This document shows, piece by piece, positions 33,774 to 42,012 of a stretch of DNA of 42,630 bases. A program made the position numbers and the translations under genes. This DNA comes from a virus, in IMG/VR virus record IMGVR_UViG_3300020201_000042, positions 1 to 42,630 of that record; one strand, written 5' to 3'. Numbering within the stretch: the stretch's first letter is position 1; every line of letters begins with the position of its first letter. A model generated the notes under the pieces. The model saw only the letters and a list, made by a program, of their open reading frames with translations. It was not told where the DNA came from and did no database searches.

Positions 33774-34637
33774 ATGAGATTTCTTGTAATGTCGGGTGGT
33801 TCATGCAGAGGAGCGTTTCAAACAGGCTGTTTGAAATATTTATTAAATGATCTTGAACTTCAATACGACGGAGTCTGCGGCATCAGCATCGGTGCAATAA
33901 ATTCAGCAGTATTGGCTCAACATAGAAAAGATCAGCCGAAAGAAGCTTTTCTTGAATTAGAAAATCAATGGAATAATATTTCTCAAGAAAAAGTAATAAA
34001 ACCTTGGTGGCCGTTCGGAAAGCTTTCAAGCGTCTGGAAACAAAGTCTTTTTGATTCAACACCCCTGACTACTTGGTTAGAAAAAGATGTTGATCTTAAA
34101 AGAATCAGAGCTAGCGGAAGAATGATCGGTGTAGGTGCGGTTTCACTGGTTACGAATAAATATAGAATGTTCACGGAAAAAGATGATGATCTGATCAAGG
34201 GAGTCATTGCCAGCTCCAGTTATCCTGGATTCTTTATTCCGGTTAAAATTGGCGATGATATCTTTAGTGATGGTGGCTTAAAGAAACAAGTAAATCTGTC
34301 CGATGCTATTAATTTAGGTGCGGATGAAATTGATATGTTGGTTTGCAATCCTCCAGCAGAAGGAAGCAATGATCCTAAGTTGGGGAATACGATTGATGTT
34401 CTGGGAAGGACTTTAAGTACATTGTCGAATGAACTTATGGAATATAATATAAATACTTGTATTTTTTACAATAAATTAGTAACGGCGGGGTTGTCTGAAG
34501 GTAAACGTTATATTAAACTTAATGTTTTGAGACCAGAAACCAGCCTAATTTCTGATTCGATGGACTTTAGCCATGAAAGCTATAAAAGAATGTTTAATAT
34601 CGGATACGATCTGGCAAGAAAGAATTTCAAGCCATAG
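33774..34637 (+). CDS. Patatin-like phospholipase
   Basis: 287 residues. All hallmarks of the patatin fold are present: oxyanion loop SGGSCRGAFQTG (7-18), nucleophile Ser38 in GISIG, and Asp166 in SDGG completing the Ser-Asp dyad. The length is normal for a single-domain enzyme and there is no signal peptide. Patatins hydrolyse phospholipids or other acyl esters in membranes. As it follows the fibre genes with good spacing (ATG 33774, AGGATAA), it may be a late-expressed lysis or membrane-remodelling enzyme, or be virion-borne; the sequence does not decide. Confidence 0.9.
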   Translation: MRFLVMSGGSCRGAFQTGCLKYLLNDLELQYDGVCGISIGAINSAVLAQHRKDQPKEAFLELENQWNNISQEKVIKPWWPFGKLSSVWKQSLFDSTPLTTWLEKDVDLKRIRASGRMIGVGAVSLVTNKYRMFTEKDDDLIKGVIASSSYPGFFIPVKIGDDIFSDGGLKKQVNLSDAINLGADEIDMLVCNPPAEGSNDPKLGNTIDVLGRTLSTLSNELMEYNINTCIFYNKLVTAGLSEGKRYIKLNVLRPETSLISDSMDFSHESYKRMFNIGYDLARKNFKP

Positions 34638-34666
34638 GTATATTTTCAGGATATAGATAGGGCAGA

Positions 34667-34966
34667 GTGAAGTTGATTCGTAACAAATGTGAGATTGAAG
34701 GGTGTGAAGAACGGGAAAATCTTCATCTACACCACATTTGCGAACGTACAGAGGTAAATACCACGAATCATCCGATGAATCTCGCTATTCTTTGCGCCAA
34801 CCACCACGGATATACGCATTCAGGAAGGTTAAAGGTTATTGGGGTTTATCCTGGTTCCCGACTTCCCAACGGAAGAATATTGGTTTATGTTCTGGATGGA
34901 ACAGCCAATGTTCCGGGTATTGTTGAACCCTACGTAACGTTTAAAAACAAATCAATAAAGGTATGA
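34667..34966 (+). CDS. Small HNH-family nuclease-like protein
   Basis: 99 residues, GTG start. HNH/zinc pattern: C8-x4-C13, then LHLHH (His22-His23), NHPMNLAILC (Asn38, Cys43) and NHHGYTH. These match the beta-beta-alpha metal nuclease fold with a zinc-holding Cys set. Small HNH proteins of this size are frequent in phages, as free-standing homing nucleases or packaging-linked nucleases. Here it sits in a cluster with accessory genes, so I prefer a free-standing mobile or repair nuclease. It overlaps the next gene by 4 nt. Confidence 0.75.
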   Translation: MKLIRNKCEIEGCEERENLHLHHICERTEVNTTNHPMNLAILCANHHGYTHSGRLKVIGVYPGSRLPNGRILVYVLDGTANVPGIVEPYVTFKNKSIKV

Positions 34967-35196
34967 TGGTAAAAGCAACACCAGAACAGATCAGTAGGAG
35001 AAATCTTCTCAATACTGCAAGAAAATTGGGATTCGAACATGAAGTGTTGGAAATTCTCAAAAATACAGATGAGCAGATGAAACGGTGTACGGATCCGGTT
35101 GAACGGAAGCAAATTGCTCTGTATGGAATCGTACAGATTGATCGGATATTTGGTAGTAGCAATACGTTAGAGGTTGACGGGAAAATTATTTATTAG
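34963..35196 (+). CDS. Small helical protein, unknown function
   Basis: 77 residues beginning [16 protein letters not shown], mostly helical with basic character, and a short C-terminal strand LEVDGKIIY. It starts inside the HNH gene stop and is 8 nt before the cold-shock gene, so the three are probably one transcript. No motif is recognised. Confidence 0.65.
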   Translation: MMVKATPEQISRRNLLNTARKLGFEHEVLEILKNTDEQMKRCTDPVERKQIALYGIVQIDRIFGSSNTLEVDGKIIY

Positions 35197-35204
35197 GAAG
35201 CATC

Positions 35205-35435
35205 ATGAGTGATAATAAAGAAGAAGAACGGTTTCAAGGTACGGTAGTTTGGTTTGATCCACGTAAAGGTTACGGATTTATTGGCCTGGATGGTCAGGAT
35301 GACCTTTTTGTTCATTTCTCTGATATTGTTTCGGAAGGATTCCGAACTCTTAAGAAAGAACAAAAAGTATCATTCACCATGGGTGTGAATAAAAAAGGCA
35401 AACCAAAAGCTGCCAACGTAATGGTTCTTCAATAA
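35205..35435 (+). CDS. csp: Cold-shock domain protein
   Basis: 76 residues. An OB-fold cold-shock domain with RNP1 KGYGFI (21-26) and RNP2 LFVHF (34-38), preceded by an acidic 10-residue extension. Such proteins bind single-stranded nucleic acid, melt RNA structures and affect translation. Here it could assist expression of structured phage mRNAs. Site AGGAAGC before ATG 35205. It ends convergently with the minus-strand genes, 8 nt from the stop of the 35444 gene. Confidence 0.9.
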   Translation: MSDNKEEERFQGTVVWFDPRKGYGFIGLDGQDDLFVHFSDIVSEGFRTLKKEQKVSFTMGVNKKGKPKAANVMVLQ

Positions 35436-35443
35436 TATAAAGT

Positions 35444-35848
35444 TTAGTGTTTCAGAACACTTTGAATGATCGTGATGAGACTTCCTGCACCCGCGCCGCC
35501 TATCATGATGCTCAGTTTAAATATAGCGCGGTCAATTTCATCTATTTTTGATTTGATTTTATCAAAAAGATCTTTGTTTTCAGTTATCTTTTCTTTCAAA
35601 GAAACCTGATTCTCTATAACTTCTTTCAGTTTATCATTTATCAGATCAATTTTTTTGAAGTTTTGGCTCTGTTCAGATAATGATTTAATTATATCTTCGT
35701 TTTGTTTTTCTACTTCAAGATAAATCGTTAGCGCTTTTTGATTAGCTTCAAGAATAATATTTACATCACTGATCGTAAGGAGACCGTTTTCGCCCTCAAG
35801 AAGATCAGGGCTACTTTTAGTAATTATACTTTTTTTACGGTCAACCAT
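35444..35848 (-). CDS. Coiled-coil protein with C-terminal membrane helix (XhlA-like)
   Basis: 134 residues. A long coiled coil (DIIKSLSEQSQNFKKIDL, ENQVSLKEKITENKDLFDKI) leads to AIFKLSIMIGGAGAGSLITI, a small-residue-rich membrane segment, and a short basic end. This order (helical rod, Lys/Ile-Asp heptads, then one TM near the C-terminus) is that of small phage lysis-associated proteins such as XhlA-like or spanin-like anchors. No enzyme motif. It is the last of three minus-strand genes with a 1-nt gap. Role inferred from architecture only. Confidence 0.65.
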   Translation of the reverse strand: MVDRKKSIITKSSPDLLEGENGLLTISDVNIILEANQKALTIYLEVEKQNEDIIKSLSEQSQNFKKIDLINDKLKEVIENQVSLKEKITENKDLFDKIKSKIDEIDRAIFKLSIMIGGAGAGSLITIIQSVLKH

Positions 35849-35849
35849 T

Positions 35850-36014
35850 TTAAACCTTAGAATTCTTTTCTATATTATTTATCTTAATTCTTGCGATACA
35901 CTGATCATATAACTTATTCAATTGTCTATACTGGTCAATTATTTCTTTTAATTTGACCATACAGTCTGGTTCCTCATTTTCTTCGGATTGATTTTTCTCA
36001 GCTAGATTGCTCAT
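35850..36014 (-). CDS. Small helical protein between two minus-strand genes
   Basis: 54 codons read leftwards from ATG 36014-36012 to TAA 35852-35850. The start overlaps the stop of the 36011 gene (ATGA), and the end is 1 nt before the ATG of the 35444 gene. This tight packing is the main evidence that it is real. The sequence begins MSNLAEKNQSEENEE, acidic, and goes on with a helical segment (MVKLKEIIDQYRQLNKLY). No known motif. It is probably co-translated with the genes on both sides. Confidence 0.7.
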   Translation of the reverse strand: MSNLAEKNQSEENEEPDCMVKLKEIIDQYRQLNKLYDQCIARIKINNIEKNSKV

Positions 36015-36451
36015 TTTAGATAGTCTTTACGCTCAGCCGATACGATATCGACATTTTCTTGAGCAAACATATCATCAGAGATATTCAGCTCTTCGTATTG
36101 TGGTTGAACCGACTCTACAATAGATTTTGTACGACTAGGGCTGTGGACTTCATCGCCTAATGTATATTTAGAAATTATTTCTTGCTGAGGTGGAATCTTT
36201 CTAACTTTTACAAGACTTCTTTTTTTAAATAGAGATCCGGAGGATTTAGATAATTCTAACTGTTCTTCTGTCAAATGGTAATGGCCCCGAGACAAAAGAT
36301 TGACAGTTGTTCTGGCCGGAATAGTCAGATTAAGATCACACAGACTAACATTTCTATCGGAAATATTGGTTACAAAGAATGTTTTTTCAATAGTTTTGAT
36401 AGACTTCATGTTTGCAAAAATGTTATTATATGCGTATTTCACCATTCTCAT
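36011..36451 (-). CDS. First gene of minus-strand operon, small beta protein
   Basis: 146 residues if ATG 36451 is used; Met15 (start at 36409) is an alternative because the 36451 start lies only 4 nt from the start of the divergent gene and has no Shine-Dalgarno site. Residues about 20-75 (FFVTNISDRNVSLCDLNL, then TIPARTTVNLL) resemble the FxVxNIS domain of the 20999 protein. The rest is a basic loop (SGSLFKKRSLVKVRKIPPQQ) and an acidic tail. Function unknown; possibly a virion attachment protein. Confidence 0.65.
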   Translation of the reverse strand: MRMVKYAYNNIFANMKSIKTIEKTFFVTNISDRNVSLCDLNLTIPARTTVNLLSRGHYHLTEEQLELSKSSGSLFKKRSLVKVRKIPPQQEIISKYTLGDEVHSPSRTKSIVESVQPQYEELNISDDMFAQENVDIVSAERKDYLK

Positions 36452-36454
36452 AGG

Positions 36455-36787
36455 ATGAGATCTATTCTGTATAGTCCAGGCCAGACTGCCACGCTTACCC
36501 TTACCTGTCTTGATGGTTACGGGAGTCTTGCGGATGCCGCGGTATTACCTAACGTTAAGGCTATTTATTTTCCCAATTCAACTTTAGCTGTAGGTTTTCC
36601 GGCCGCCATGACTAAACTTTCAACTGGAATCTATACGTATAAATTTAAACTTCCGATCGGTGCTTCGGCTGTCGGTACGTATATCGCGGTGATGGAATTC
36701 ACAATGGACGGGACTCTTCTGAGGAACGAAACGATTGATCTGTTGGTACAGGTTCCTTTTGGTAATTTTTCTATAACGGGCTCCTGA
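36455..36787 (+). CDS. Beta-sandwich virion protein (short)
   Basis: The frame is open from 36275, but the first 60 residues are Cys/Arg-rich noise antisense to the 36011 gene. I place the start at ATG 36455 (110 residues), where the domain begins: LYSPGQTATLTLTCLDG. It is paralogous to the N-terminal domain of the next gene (HPKDTITLRATFKDDSG), including the LSTGIY motif found in both. That gives an Ig-like or carbohydrate-binding-like beta domain. The divergent minus-strand start is only 4 nt away. Role: tail or baseplate surface component, inferred. Confidence 0.6.
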   Translation: MRSILYSPGQTATLTLTCLDGYGSLADAAVLPNVKAIYFPNSTLAVGFPAAMTKLSTGIYTYKFKLPIGASAVGTYIAVMEFTMDGTLLRNETIDLLVQVPFGNFSITGS

Positions 36788-36812
36788 GGCCCGGGACATT
36801 TCGGAGGCTTTC

Positions 36813-37709
36813 ATGGCGATAAAAACCCGCGCCGAAACAATTCATCCAAAAGATACCATTACGCTCCGAGCAACTTTTAAAGATGACTCCGGAACACCTA
36901 CTGATTTGGATCTTTTTCCAACCGTATCGATTCGTGAACCAAGCGGTCTCGTATCCCTCGCCCCTACCAGCTCCGGAGTCTATCGTCTCTCAACCGGCAT
37001 CTATGGTTTTGATTATACATTCGGCATTAATCCAAACAATGGCGTTTATAATGATGTCTGGAGAGGGAATGTATCAGGATTTCCATTAGAAGCTACATTT
37101 AATTTTATTGTCTCGGGAACAGATCTTCCAAAATTAAACTCCGATGGTTACGTAGCGCTGGGTGATGACCCGGGGTTCAACTATACTCAAACTGCAATCA
37201 GAAATATCAATATTCTTCTTAAAGGACTGAAAGCCAGATTAAACAGTTCTGGCAAAGCTGTCCGTACGGATGAGCACGGAAATACCGTATATATTGATTG
37301 TGATATATTTTCAATCGATACATTGGTTACTTTGCTTTGTATGTCACTTAGTGATTTTAATCAAACTCCTATATTTACAAGCTTTACTTTTGAAGATACT
37401 CCGATCATAGAACTGTTTTTTGATATTTTGATCCGTGGAGCTACCATTTATGCTCTAGCGAGCAAAGCACTGATCGAAAAAGGTAGGGAATTCATCATTA
37501 CGGATAATGGTCTTAGTTTTAATCCACCATCCGTGTCAGATCTTCTGAATTCTCAATACGGCACGGTTTTGCAAAATTACTTTGAACAACTAAAATATAT
37601 CAAAAACAATATGCGCCCGGCTCCATCTGGATTGGGAACCTGGAGTGTCAGCTCTACCAATCCTCAGTACAGGAAACTACGGCACCTTCGTGAAAGAAGG
37701 CTAATATAA
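36813..37709 (+). CDS. Virion protein with Ig-like N-terminal domain
   Basis: 298 residues, ATG 36813 with a strong GGAGG site. Residues about 10-105 are a beta domain (DTITLRATFKDDSGTPTDLD, LVSLAPTSSGVYRLSTGIYG), followed by a helical middle (TAIRNINILLKGLKARLN), and a C-terminal part with QYGTVLQNYFEQLKYIKNNM before a basic end. Type and position (next to the zincin and spike genes) suggest a baseplate or tail protein. It is not a named family to me. It overlaps the next gene by 1 nt. Confidence 0.65.
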   Translation: MAIKTRAETIHPKDTITLRATFKDDSGTPTDLDLFPTVSIREPSGLVSLAPTSSGVYRLSTGIYGFDYTFGINPNNGVYNDVWRGNVSGFPLEATFNFIVSGTDLPKLNSDGYVALGDDPGFNYTQTAIRNINILLKGLKARLNSSGKAVRTDEHGNTVYIDCDIFSIDTLVTLLCMSLSDFNQTPIFTSFTFEDTPIIELFFDILIRGATIYALASKALIEKGREFIITDNGLSFNPPSVSDLLNSQYGTVLQNYFEQLKYIKNNMRPAPSGLGTWSVSSTNPQYRKLRHLRERRLI

Positions 37710-38215
37710 TGGAACGTTTTACATTACAGCAAGTTAAAACGTTCTCTCCAGAATTACTCAGACGGGTCATACAGAGAGCAAAACACTTCCTCATGAAGGA
37801 TCCTGTAATGCTTGAAGTATTTAGTAAATATGATGTGCCGATTGAGGATCTGAAAGAAATTCCTATATGTTTTGCTGACCTGGATGTTTCCGCTAGAACA
37901 AAACACGGAATAATATTCATTAATTATAAGCTTCTTTGTGATGGTGATTTTTATAAAGATTATTCTTACCTGATTCATGAAATAACTCATCAGCTACAAC
38001 AAACTACTTCCGATGAAGCTCTCCCTTCTTCTGATGGTGAAGATTATCTCGATTCTCCGCAGGAAATTGAAGGATTTCAGAATCAAATTCAATGGATATC
38101 GGAAGAGTTTGGATCAGGTGAGGCTGATAAGTATCTTGATCGTATGCTTGATTATCATGAATTAGAAGGAACGGAAAAGAATAATAAAAAAGAACAACTG
38201 AGCGCTAAAGTTTAA
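37709..38215 (+). CDS. Small zinc metallopeptidase-like protein (HExxH)
   Basis: 168 residues. HEITH (His90, Glu91, His94) in SYLIHEITHQLQQ is the HExxH zinc site; a Glu of QEIEGFQNQ (about 116-118) is a plausible third ligand as in thermolysin-like zincins. There is no signal peptide or prodomain, and the acidic C-terminal stretch ends in a basic tail. The type is known among phage tail-region genes as small zincins, but the substrate is unknown. ATG 37709 overlaps the previous stop by 1 nt. It might process tail proteins or be a virion-delivered peptidase (inference). Confidence 0.75.
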   Translation: MERFTLQQVKTFSPELLRRVIQRAKHFLMKDPVMLEVFSKYDVPIEDLKEIPICFADLDVSARTKHGIIFINYKLLCDGDFYKDYSYLIHEITHQLQQTTSDEALPSSDGEDYLDSPQEIEGFQNQIQWISEEFGSGEADKYLDRMLDYHELEGTEKNNKKEQLSAKV

Positions 38216-38223
38216 GGACTGGT

Positions 38224-39789
38224 ATGCCGTATTATCTATCCAGAACCATAGTTGGGGTGTCGGAAGTTTCGGCATTTAATGATGGCTTTACCGTTGAAGT
38301 TAAATGGAATACGGCCTATCCTGAATCCGTACTACTGAATATTGCCTATCATATCTATTACAGTACGGATTCCGAAACTGTATTTTCAGAAGGTGTTAAA
38401 TTCATCGCACTGACAGGTAATTCAGCCAGGATTGCCGATTTGACTCCCGGGGATACGTATTTTTTTGCAGTCAGGGCCGTTGAGTATGATCCAAATATTG
38501 TATCCCCCTCACAACTAATACCAGTGACGGATGTTCTGTTTGCGTATCCGTCAACCATGCTCACACAAAATATACTGGCTACCGATACAACTATTCCGGT
38601 TATCTCGACAACAAGGTTTCCTGATTCTGGACTTATCCGGATCGGTATAGAACTGATCCGTTATACGGTCAAGGGAGCTACTTTTTTCTTAACCAATTCA
38701 AGCGGTCGTGGTTACGCCGCCACTACCGCAAGTCATCACGATACCGATGGGTACGACGGAACTCGTATCCAAGATACCAATATTGGTTTGTTTTTAGGTA
38801 CGGAAGATCAGAATACTAAAATTTATAATGTTCTTTGCAGATTTGATCTTGATCATTTTTCATACAGAACAGCAGATGGTTACGCTCAAAGATTAAAAGA
38901 TTTCATGACAAGCGATCTCGCTAGCAGCGATCTCGCGAATGAAGATTTTCAATCGTATGATTATGCAGGTTGGCACCGAACCGACCCAACATTGTTATTA
39001 AATGGTGAATGTGTCGATACGTATATTGGCGGAGAACAAGGTTGCGCTGATGGGTACGGAGGAGTCGGTAGGGTCCGGAGAGGGTTGTCGATTCAGGAAC
39101 AAAACAATCAGCGACAAGAATTCCTATTAAACGTAATTGGAGAGCCGGTTGTTTTGGTCAAGAAACAACGAGCCGGTATTTATTGTAAGTGTTATTTACC
39201 ATCTAGTGAATATCCTGATAATAGATGTCCAGTATGTCTGGGTTCAGGGTTTGTTAGCGGCTGGGAGCAATATTTTAATCAAAGACGATCAGATCGAAGA
39301 ATAATGGTTCGTTTTGGTCCGGTTGATGATAAATTAAAATCCGGAGAAGCTGGATTGGATCCGGGAATTATATTTGATTGTTGGACCCTTACGGTCCCGA
39401 CGATAAAAGATCGTGATTTTATTATTCGGTTTGATCAGGATGGAAACGAAGAATTTAGATATGAAGTTCTTTCGGTAAGTAGAAATAGATTGCTTCAAAG
39501 TTTGATGGGTGGGCAAAAATTTAAAGCACAACGTATTCAAAAAACCGACCCTATTTATCAAGTAAGAGTATTGAGGGATGCCGCGCCACTACCTAGAGTC
39601 CTCACGACGAGCATTGCTAGCAGCCCTGGAATCCTACCTCATTCGCACCAAATTGTTGTCGTGGATGGCGTGACGACGCTTTCCGAAGTCAATCAAACAA
39701 CATCCATCGCGCAGGGACATTCTCATCAAATTATCGATGGAATCGTGCAGACTCAGTGGCTCGGACATACCCATACAATTGTTATTTAG
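38224..39789 (+). CDS. Baseplate/tail protein with Fn3, zinc-ribbon and HxH motifs
   Basis: 521 residues. Residues 1-105 resemble an Fn3 domain (EVKWNTAYPESV, VKFIALTGNSARIADLTPGD, YFFAVRAVEY). At 321-338, C-x-C...C-x2-C (YCKCYLPSSEYPDNRCPVCL) followed by GSGF is a zinc-ribbon like those in phage tail-baseplate proteins. The C-terminus has three HxH pairs: LPHSH (473/475), GHSH (499/501) and GHTH (515/517), resembling metal-binding HxH motifs that bind iron in trimeric tail-fibre tips (T4 gp12 type). Length and mix of modules suggest a trimeric baseplate hub or spike-like connector; not certain. Confidence 0.65.
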   Translation: MPYYLSRTIVGVSEVSAFNDGFTVEVKWNTAYPESVLLNIAYHIYYSTDSETVFSEGVKFIALTGNSARIADLTPGDTYFFAVRAVEYDPNIVSPSQLIPVTDVLFAYPSTMLTQNILATDTTIPVISTTRFPDSGLIRIGIELIRYTVKGATFFLTNSSGRGYAATTASHHDTDGYDGTRIQDTNIGLFLGTEDQNTKIYNVLCRFDLDHFSYRTADGYAQRLKDFMTSDLASSDLANEDFQSYDYAGWHRTDPTLLLNGECVDTYIGGEQGCADGYGGVGRVRRGLSIQEQNNQRQEFLLNVIGEPVVLVKKQRAGIYCKCYLPSSEYPDNRCPVCLGSGFVSGWEQYFNQRRSDRRIMVRFGPVDDKLKSGEAGLDPGIIFDCWTLTVPTIKDRDFIIRFDQDGNEEFRYEVLSVSRNRLLQSLMGGQKFKAQRIQKTDPIYQVRVLRDAAPLPRVLTTSIASSPGILPHSHQIVVVDGVTTLSEVNQTTSIAQGHSHQIIDGIVQTQWLGHTHTIVI

Positions 39790-39833
39790 CTATTCTGTAC
39801 CATATTTTGAGTATTATATTGTGAGGCTGGCCC

Positions 39834-41696
39834 ATGGTAGTTTTTGATAAAACAAAGGGAATCGGAAGACTTGTTACGGACAGGTTCGATTTCGAAAAAC
39901 ATATAAAAGGCGAGTCATTCCGACATACAGCCTCACAAATCGACACCACTGCCATATCTGGAATCGCCAGCACGAACGTTCAAGGTGTCCTTCAGGAAAT
40001 CTATACGGTTTCTCAAGGCGCGGCACAGTTCGTAGTCGTGGGAGGCTCTACCTACGATATGTATGCTACGGGAACCCTTAATGATACGGTTCCGTATTTT
40101 GATCCAGTTCTGAATGATCTTTTTACCAATCCATCCAATCCAAATTATTCTCGTGTTCAGGATGGTGGATTGGTATTCATTAAGGCCGGAACATATAAGA
40201 TATCCGGTACTGTACAGGTTCCTCCGGGCGTAACCATAATGGGGGAAGGCGCGGGAGCAAGATTTGTAAATCTCACGGTTGTGGCACACGGAACCGGAAG
40301 AGCGCTTTTTAACATAAAAGCCGATCCTTTTAGAGTGCCGGAGCAATCCGTTACTGGTTCAGTTGTGGGTTACGACCCATTCATAGCTTATAAAACAACC
40401 ACTCTTACCAACCTAGTTATTCAGGACAATTATCCATATCCAAAAGTAACTGGTGATCTTACGTATAAAGATCCGCAAAGTACCAATATAGCATTGGTTA
40501 CGTTGGAGCAGGGAGGGTCTCTTTCCTGCTCAGAAGTATTGTTTTTGGGAAGATCTAATCTTACCACCAGTACGGCTAAAGCAATTGACCTGACTGCTTC
40601 AGTTGTCAGCAGTTATTCAACATTGCTAAAAGTTACGGGATGTGGATTTGATGGATTTAGCGTGCCGGTTCAATTCCAGACATTGAATGGTGCAGCGGAT
40701 CATATTCAGTTTATGAATAATAAGGTAAGGGCATTTGGAAAATTATCTGGAGATTCCAGCGGTCCTGGAAATAATTGTTTCATAAATTCAAATGCTGCCA
40801 ACATTACGGTATCGGATAATTATTTTTGGGGAGATCTCAGTACTGTGCTGACGCTCCTATATATAAATGATGTTGTCGGTACATCATTAGTTTTTGGAAA
40901 TTATAGTAAAATAGTAGTCGCGGATAATAACGTTACGATTAATAAATCATCTTCCGCGGCTTTGTCGACGTTTAAATTTATTCGATACAATACATCTATC
41001 GTGAGTCCCGGGACGAAGCTTACGGCGTTGGATTGCGGAAATAATTATAATGGAAATTTTCAAGTCAGCGTCACTACTACCGGAACGCCACAAATAGTTT
41101 TGACGCCATCTACGTTTGAGCTGGGAACACATTTACAATTTACTCAAACTAACGCAGCGGTTATCGGTACCAATTTAAGTGTCAGCGCGACTACCCTGAC
41201 CAATTCCATATCTACGTCAATAACTAATAACACTGCGACAATAATTAATACCGTTGCGACCATTAATAACAATGCTTCGGCAACTATAAACAATACCGCT
41301 CCGACTATTAACTATACTGCCGGATTTATTAATTTTGACGGATTGATAAATCAAGTAGCCGGAAGACACATAAATTTATTTTTGAACGTAAGAGCCGTAA
41401 CGCTTGGACCTTTTACAAATTATACTGTTGTGGCGGATGATATTGTATTGCTCATAACTACAAATGCTATAAATCCATTACAAGGTCAAGCCTTAGTATT
41501 GCTTCCGACTGCTGCATCCTCCACGTATCGTGTTTTGATTATAAAAGATGCAGCGGGTGCCGCTTCTACAAGCCCCATTACGATCGTTCCGAACGGCACT
41601 GATAAGATAGAAGGACTTAATGCCGGTAAGGCAATTGATGTAGATTGGGGCGGATTGACAATTGTAAGTAATGGTACAGATTGGCTCGTGATATAG
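39834..41696 (+). CDS. Tail spike/fibre with beta-helix
   Basis: 620 residues, ATG 39834 after GAGGCTGG. Residues about 1-60 are an attachment region (FRHTASQIDTTAIS). Residues about 95-420 are a right-handed beta-helix of pectate-lyase type: GGLVFIKAGTYKISGTVQVP, then PPGVTIMGEGAG and coils marked by ITVSDNYFWGD and IVVADNNVTI. A Thr/Asn-rich repetitive neck (TATIINTVATINNNASATIN) follows, and a C-terminal domain ends PNGTDKIEGLNAGKAIDVDW and then WLVI, common at the ends of phage spikes. Beta-helix spikes often bind or cut surface polysaccharide; no catalytic site is recognised here. Confidence 0.85.
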   Translation: MVVFDKTKGIGRLVTDRFDFEKHIKGESFRHTASQIDTTAISGIASTNVQGVLQEIYTVSQGAAQFVVVGGSTYDMYATGTLNDTVPYFDPVLNDLFTNPSNPNYSRVQDGGLVFIKAGTYKISGTVQVPPGVTIMGEGAGARFVNLTVVAHGTGRALFNIKADPFRVPEQSVTGSVVGYDPFIAYKTTTLTNLVIQDNYPYPKVTGDLTYKDPQSTNIALVTLEQGGSLSCSEVLFLGRSNLTTSTAKAIDLTASVVSSYSTLLKVTGCGFDGFSVPVQFQTLNGAADHIQFMNNKVRAFGKLSGDSSGPGNNCFINSNAANITVSDNYFWGDLSTVLTLLYINDVVGTSLVFGNYSKIVVADNNVTINKSSSAALSTFKFIRYNTSIVSPGTKLTALDCGNNYNGNFQVSVTTTGTPQIVLTPSTFELGTHLQFTQTNAAVIGTNLSVSATTLTNSISTSITNNTATIINTVATINNNASATINNTAPTINYTAGFINFDGLINQVAGRHINLFLNVRAVTLGPFTNYTVVADDIVLLITTNAINPLQGQALVLLPTAASSTYRVLIIKDAAGAASTSPITIVPNGTDKIEGLNAGKAIDVDWGGLTIVSNGTDWLVI

Positions 41697-41703
41697 GAAT
41701 ATT

Positions 41704-42012
41704 ATGAAGTATGTTGTATTTAAAAAATGTGGTTCTGGCTCTGTAGATTTACCATCAGAGTATATAACAGAATTTTATTATGTCGATGATGCCAACATAA
41801 CTACGCCAGATGGCAGCTTTGTATTACCGGAAGACGAGTTTAACGTATTGCTTCAAAACAATCAAAGCCTGATGAATACGTATCGGCAGGAAAAACGAGA
41901 GCAAGAAATTATTCTTCAAAATAATGAAGCTGATAGACTGAGGGGACTGCGTCAAGAATTCGAGGAATTTAGGGCTTGGCGAGCTGCTCAAAGTGACGGG
42001 TACAGCACATGA
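41704..42012 (+). CDS. Small spike-associated protein
   Basis: 102 residues. A short beta segment (KYVVFKKCGSGSVDLPSEYI) followed by a long charged coiled coil (NTYRQEKREQEIILQNNEAD, EFEEFRAWRAAQSDG). It lies 7 nt after the spike gene and overlaps the next gene start (ATGA). Small coiled-coil proteins next to spike genes are often assembly chaperones; this is inference from position, and no family is recognised. Confidence 0.65.
   Translation: MKYVVFKKCGSGSVDLPSEYITEFYYVDDANITTPDGSFVLPEDEFNVLLQNNQSLMNTYRQEKREQEIILQNNEADRLRGLRQEFEEFRAWRAAQSDGYST

Noticed and set aside
36275-36454. N-terminal extension of the 36455 gene
   Set aside because: The 60 extra residues are Cys/Arg-rich noise antisense to a real minus-strand gene and are absent from the paralogous next gene.
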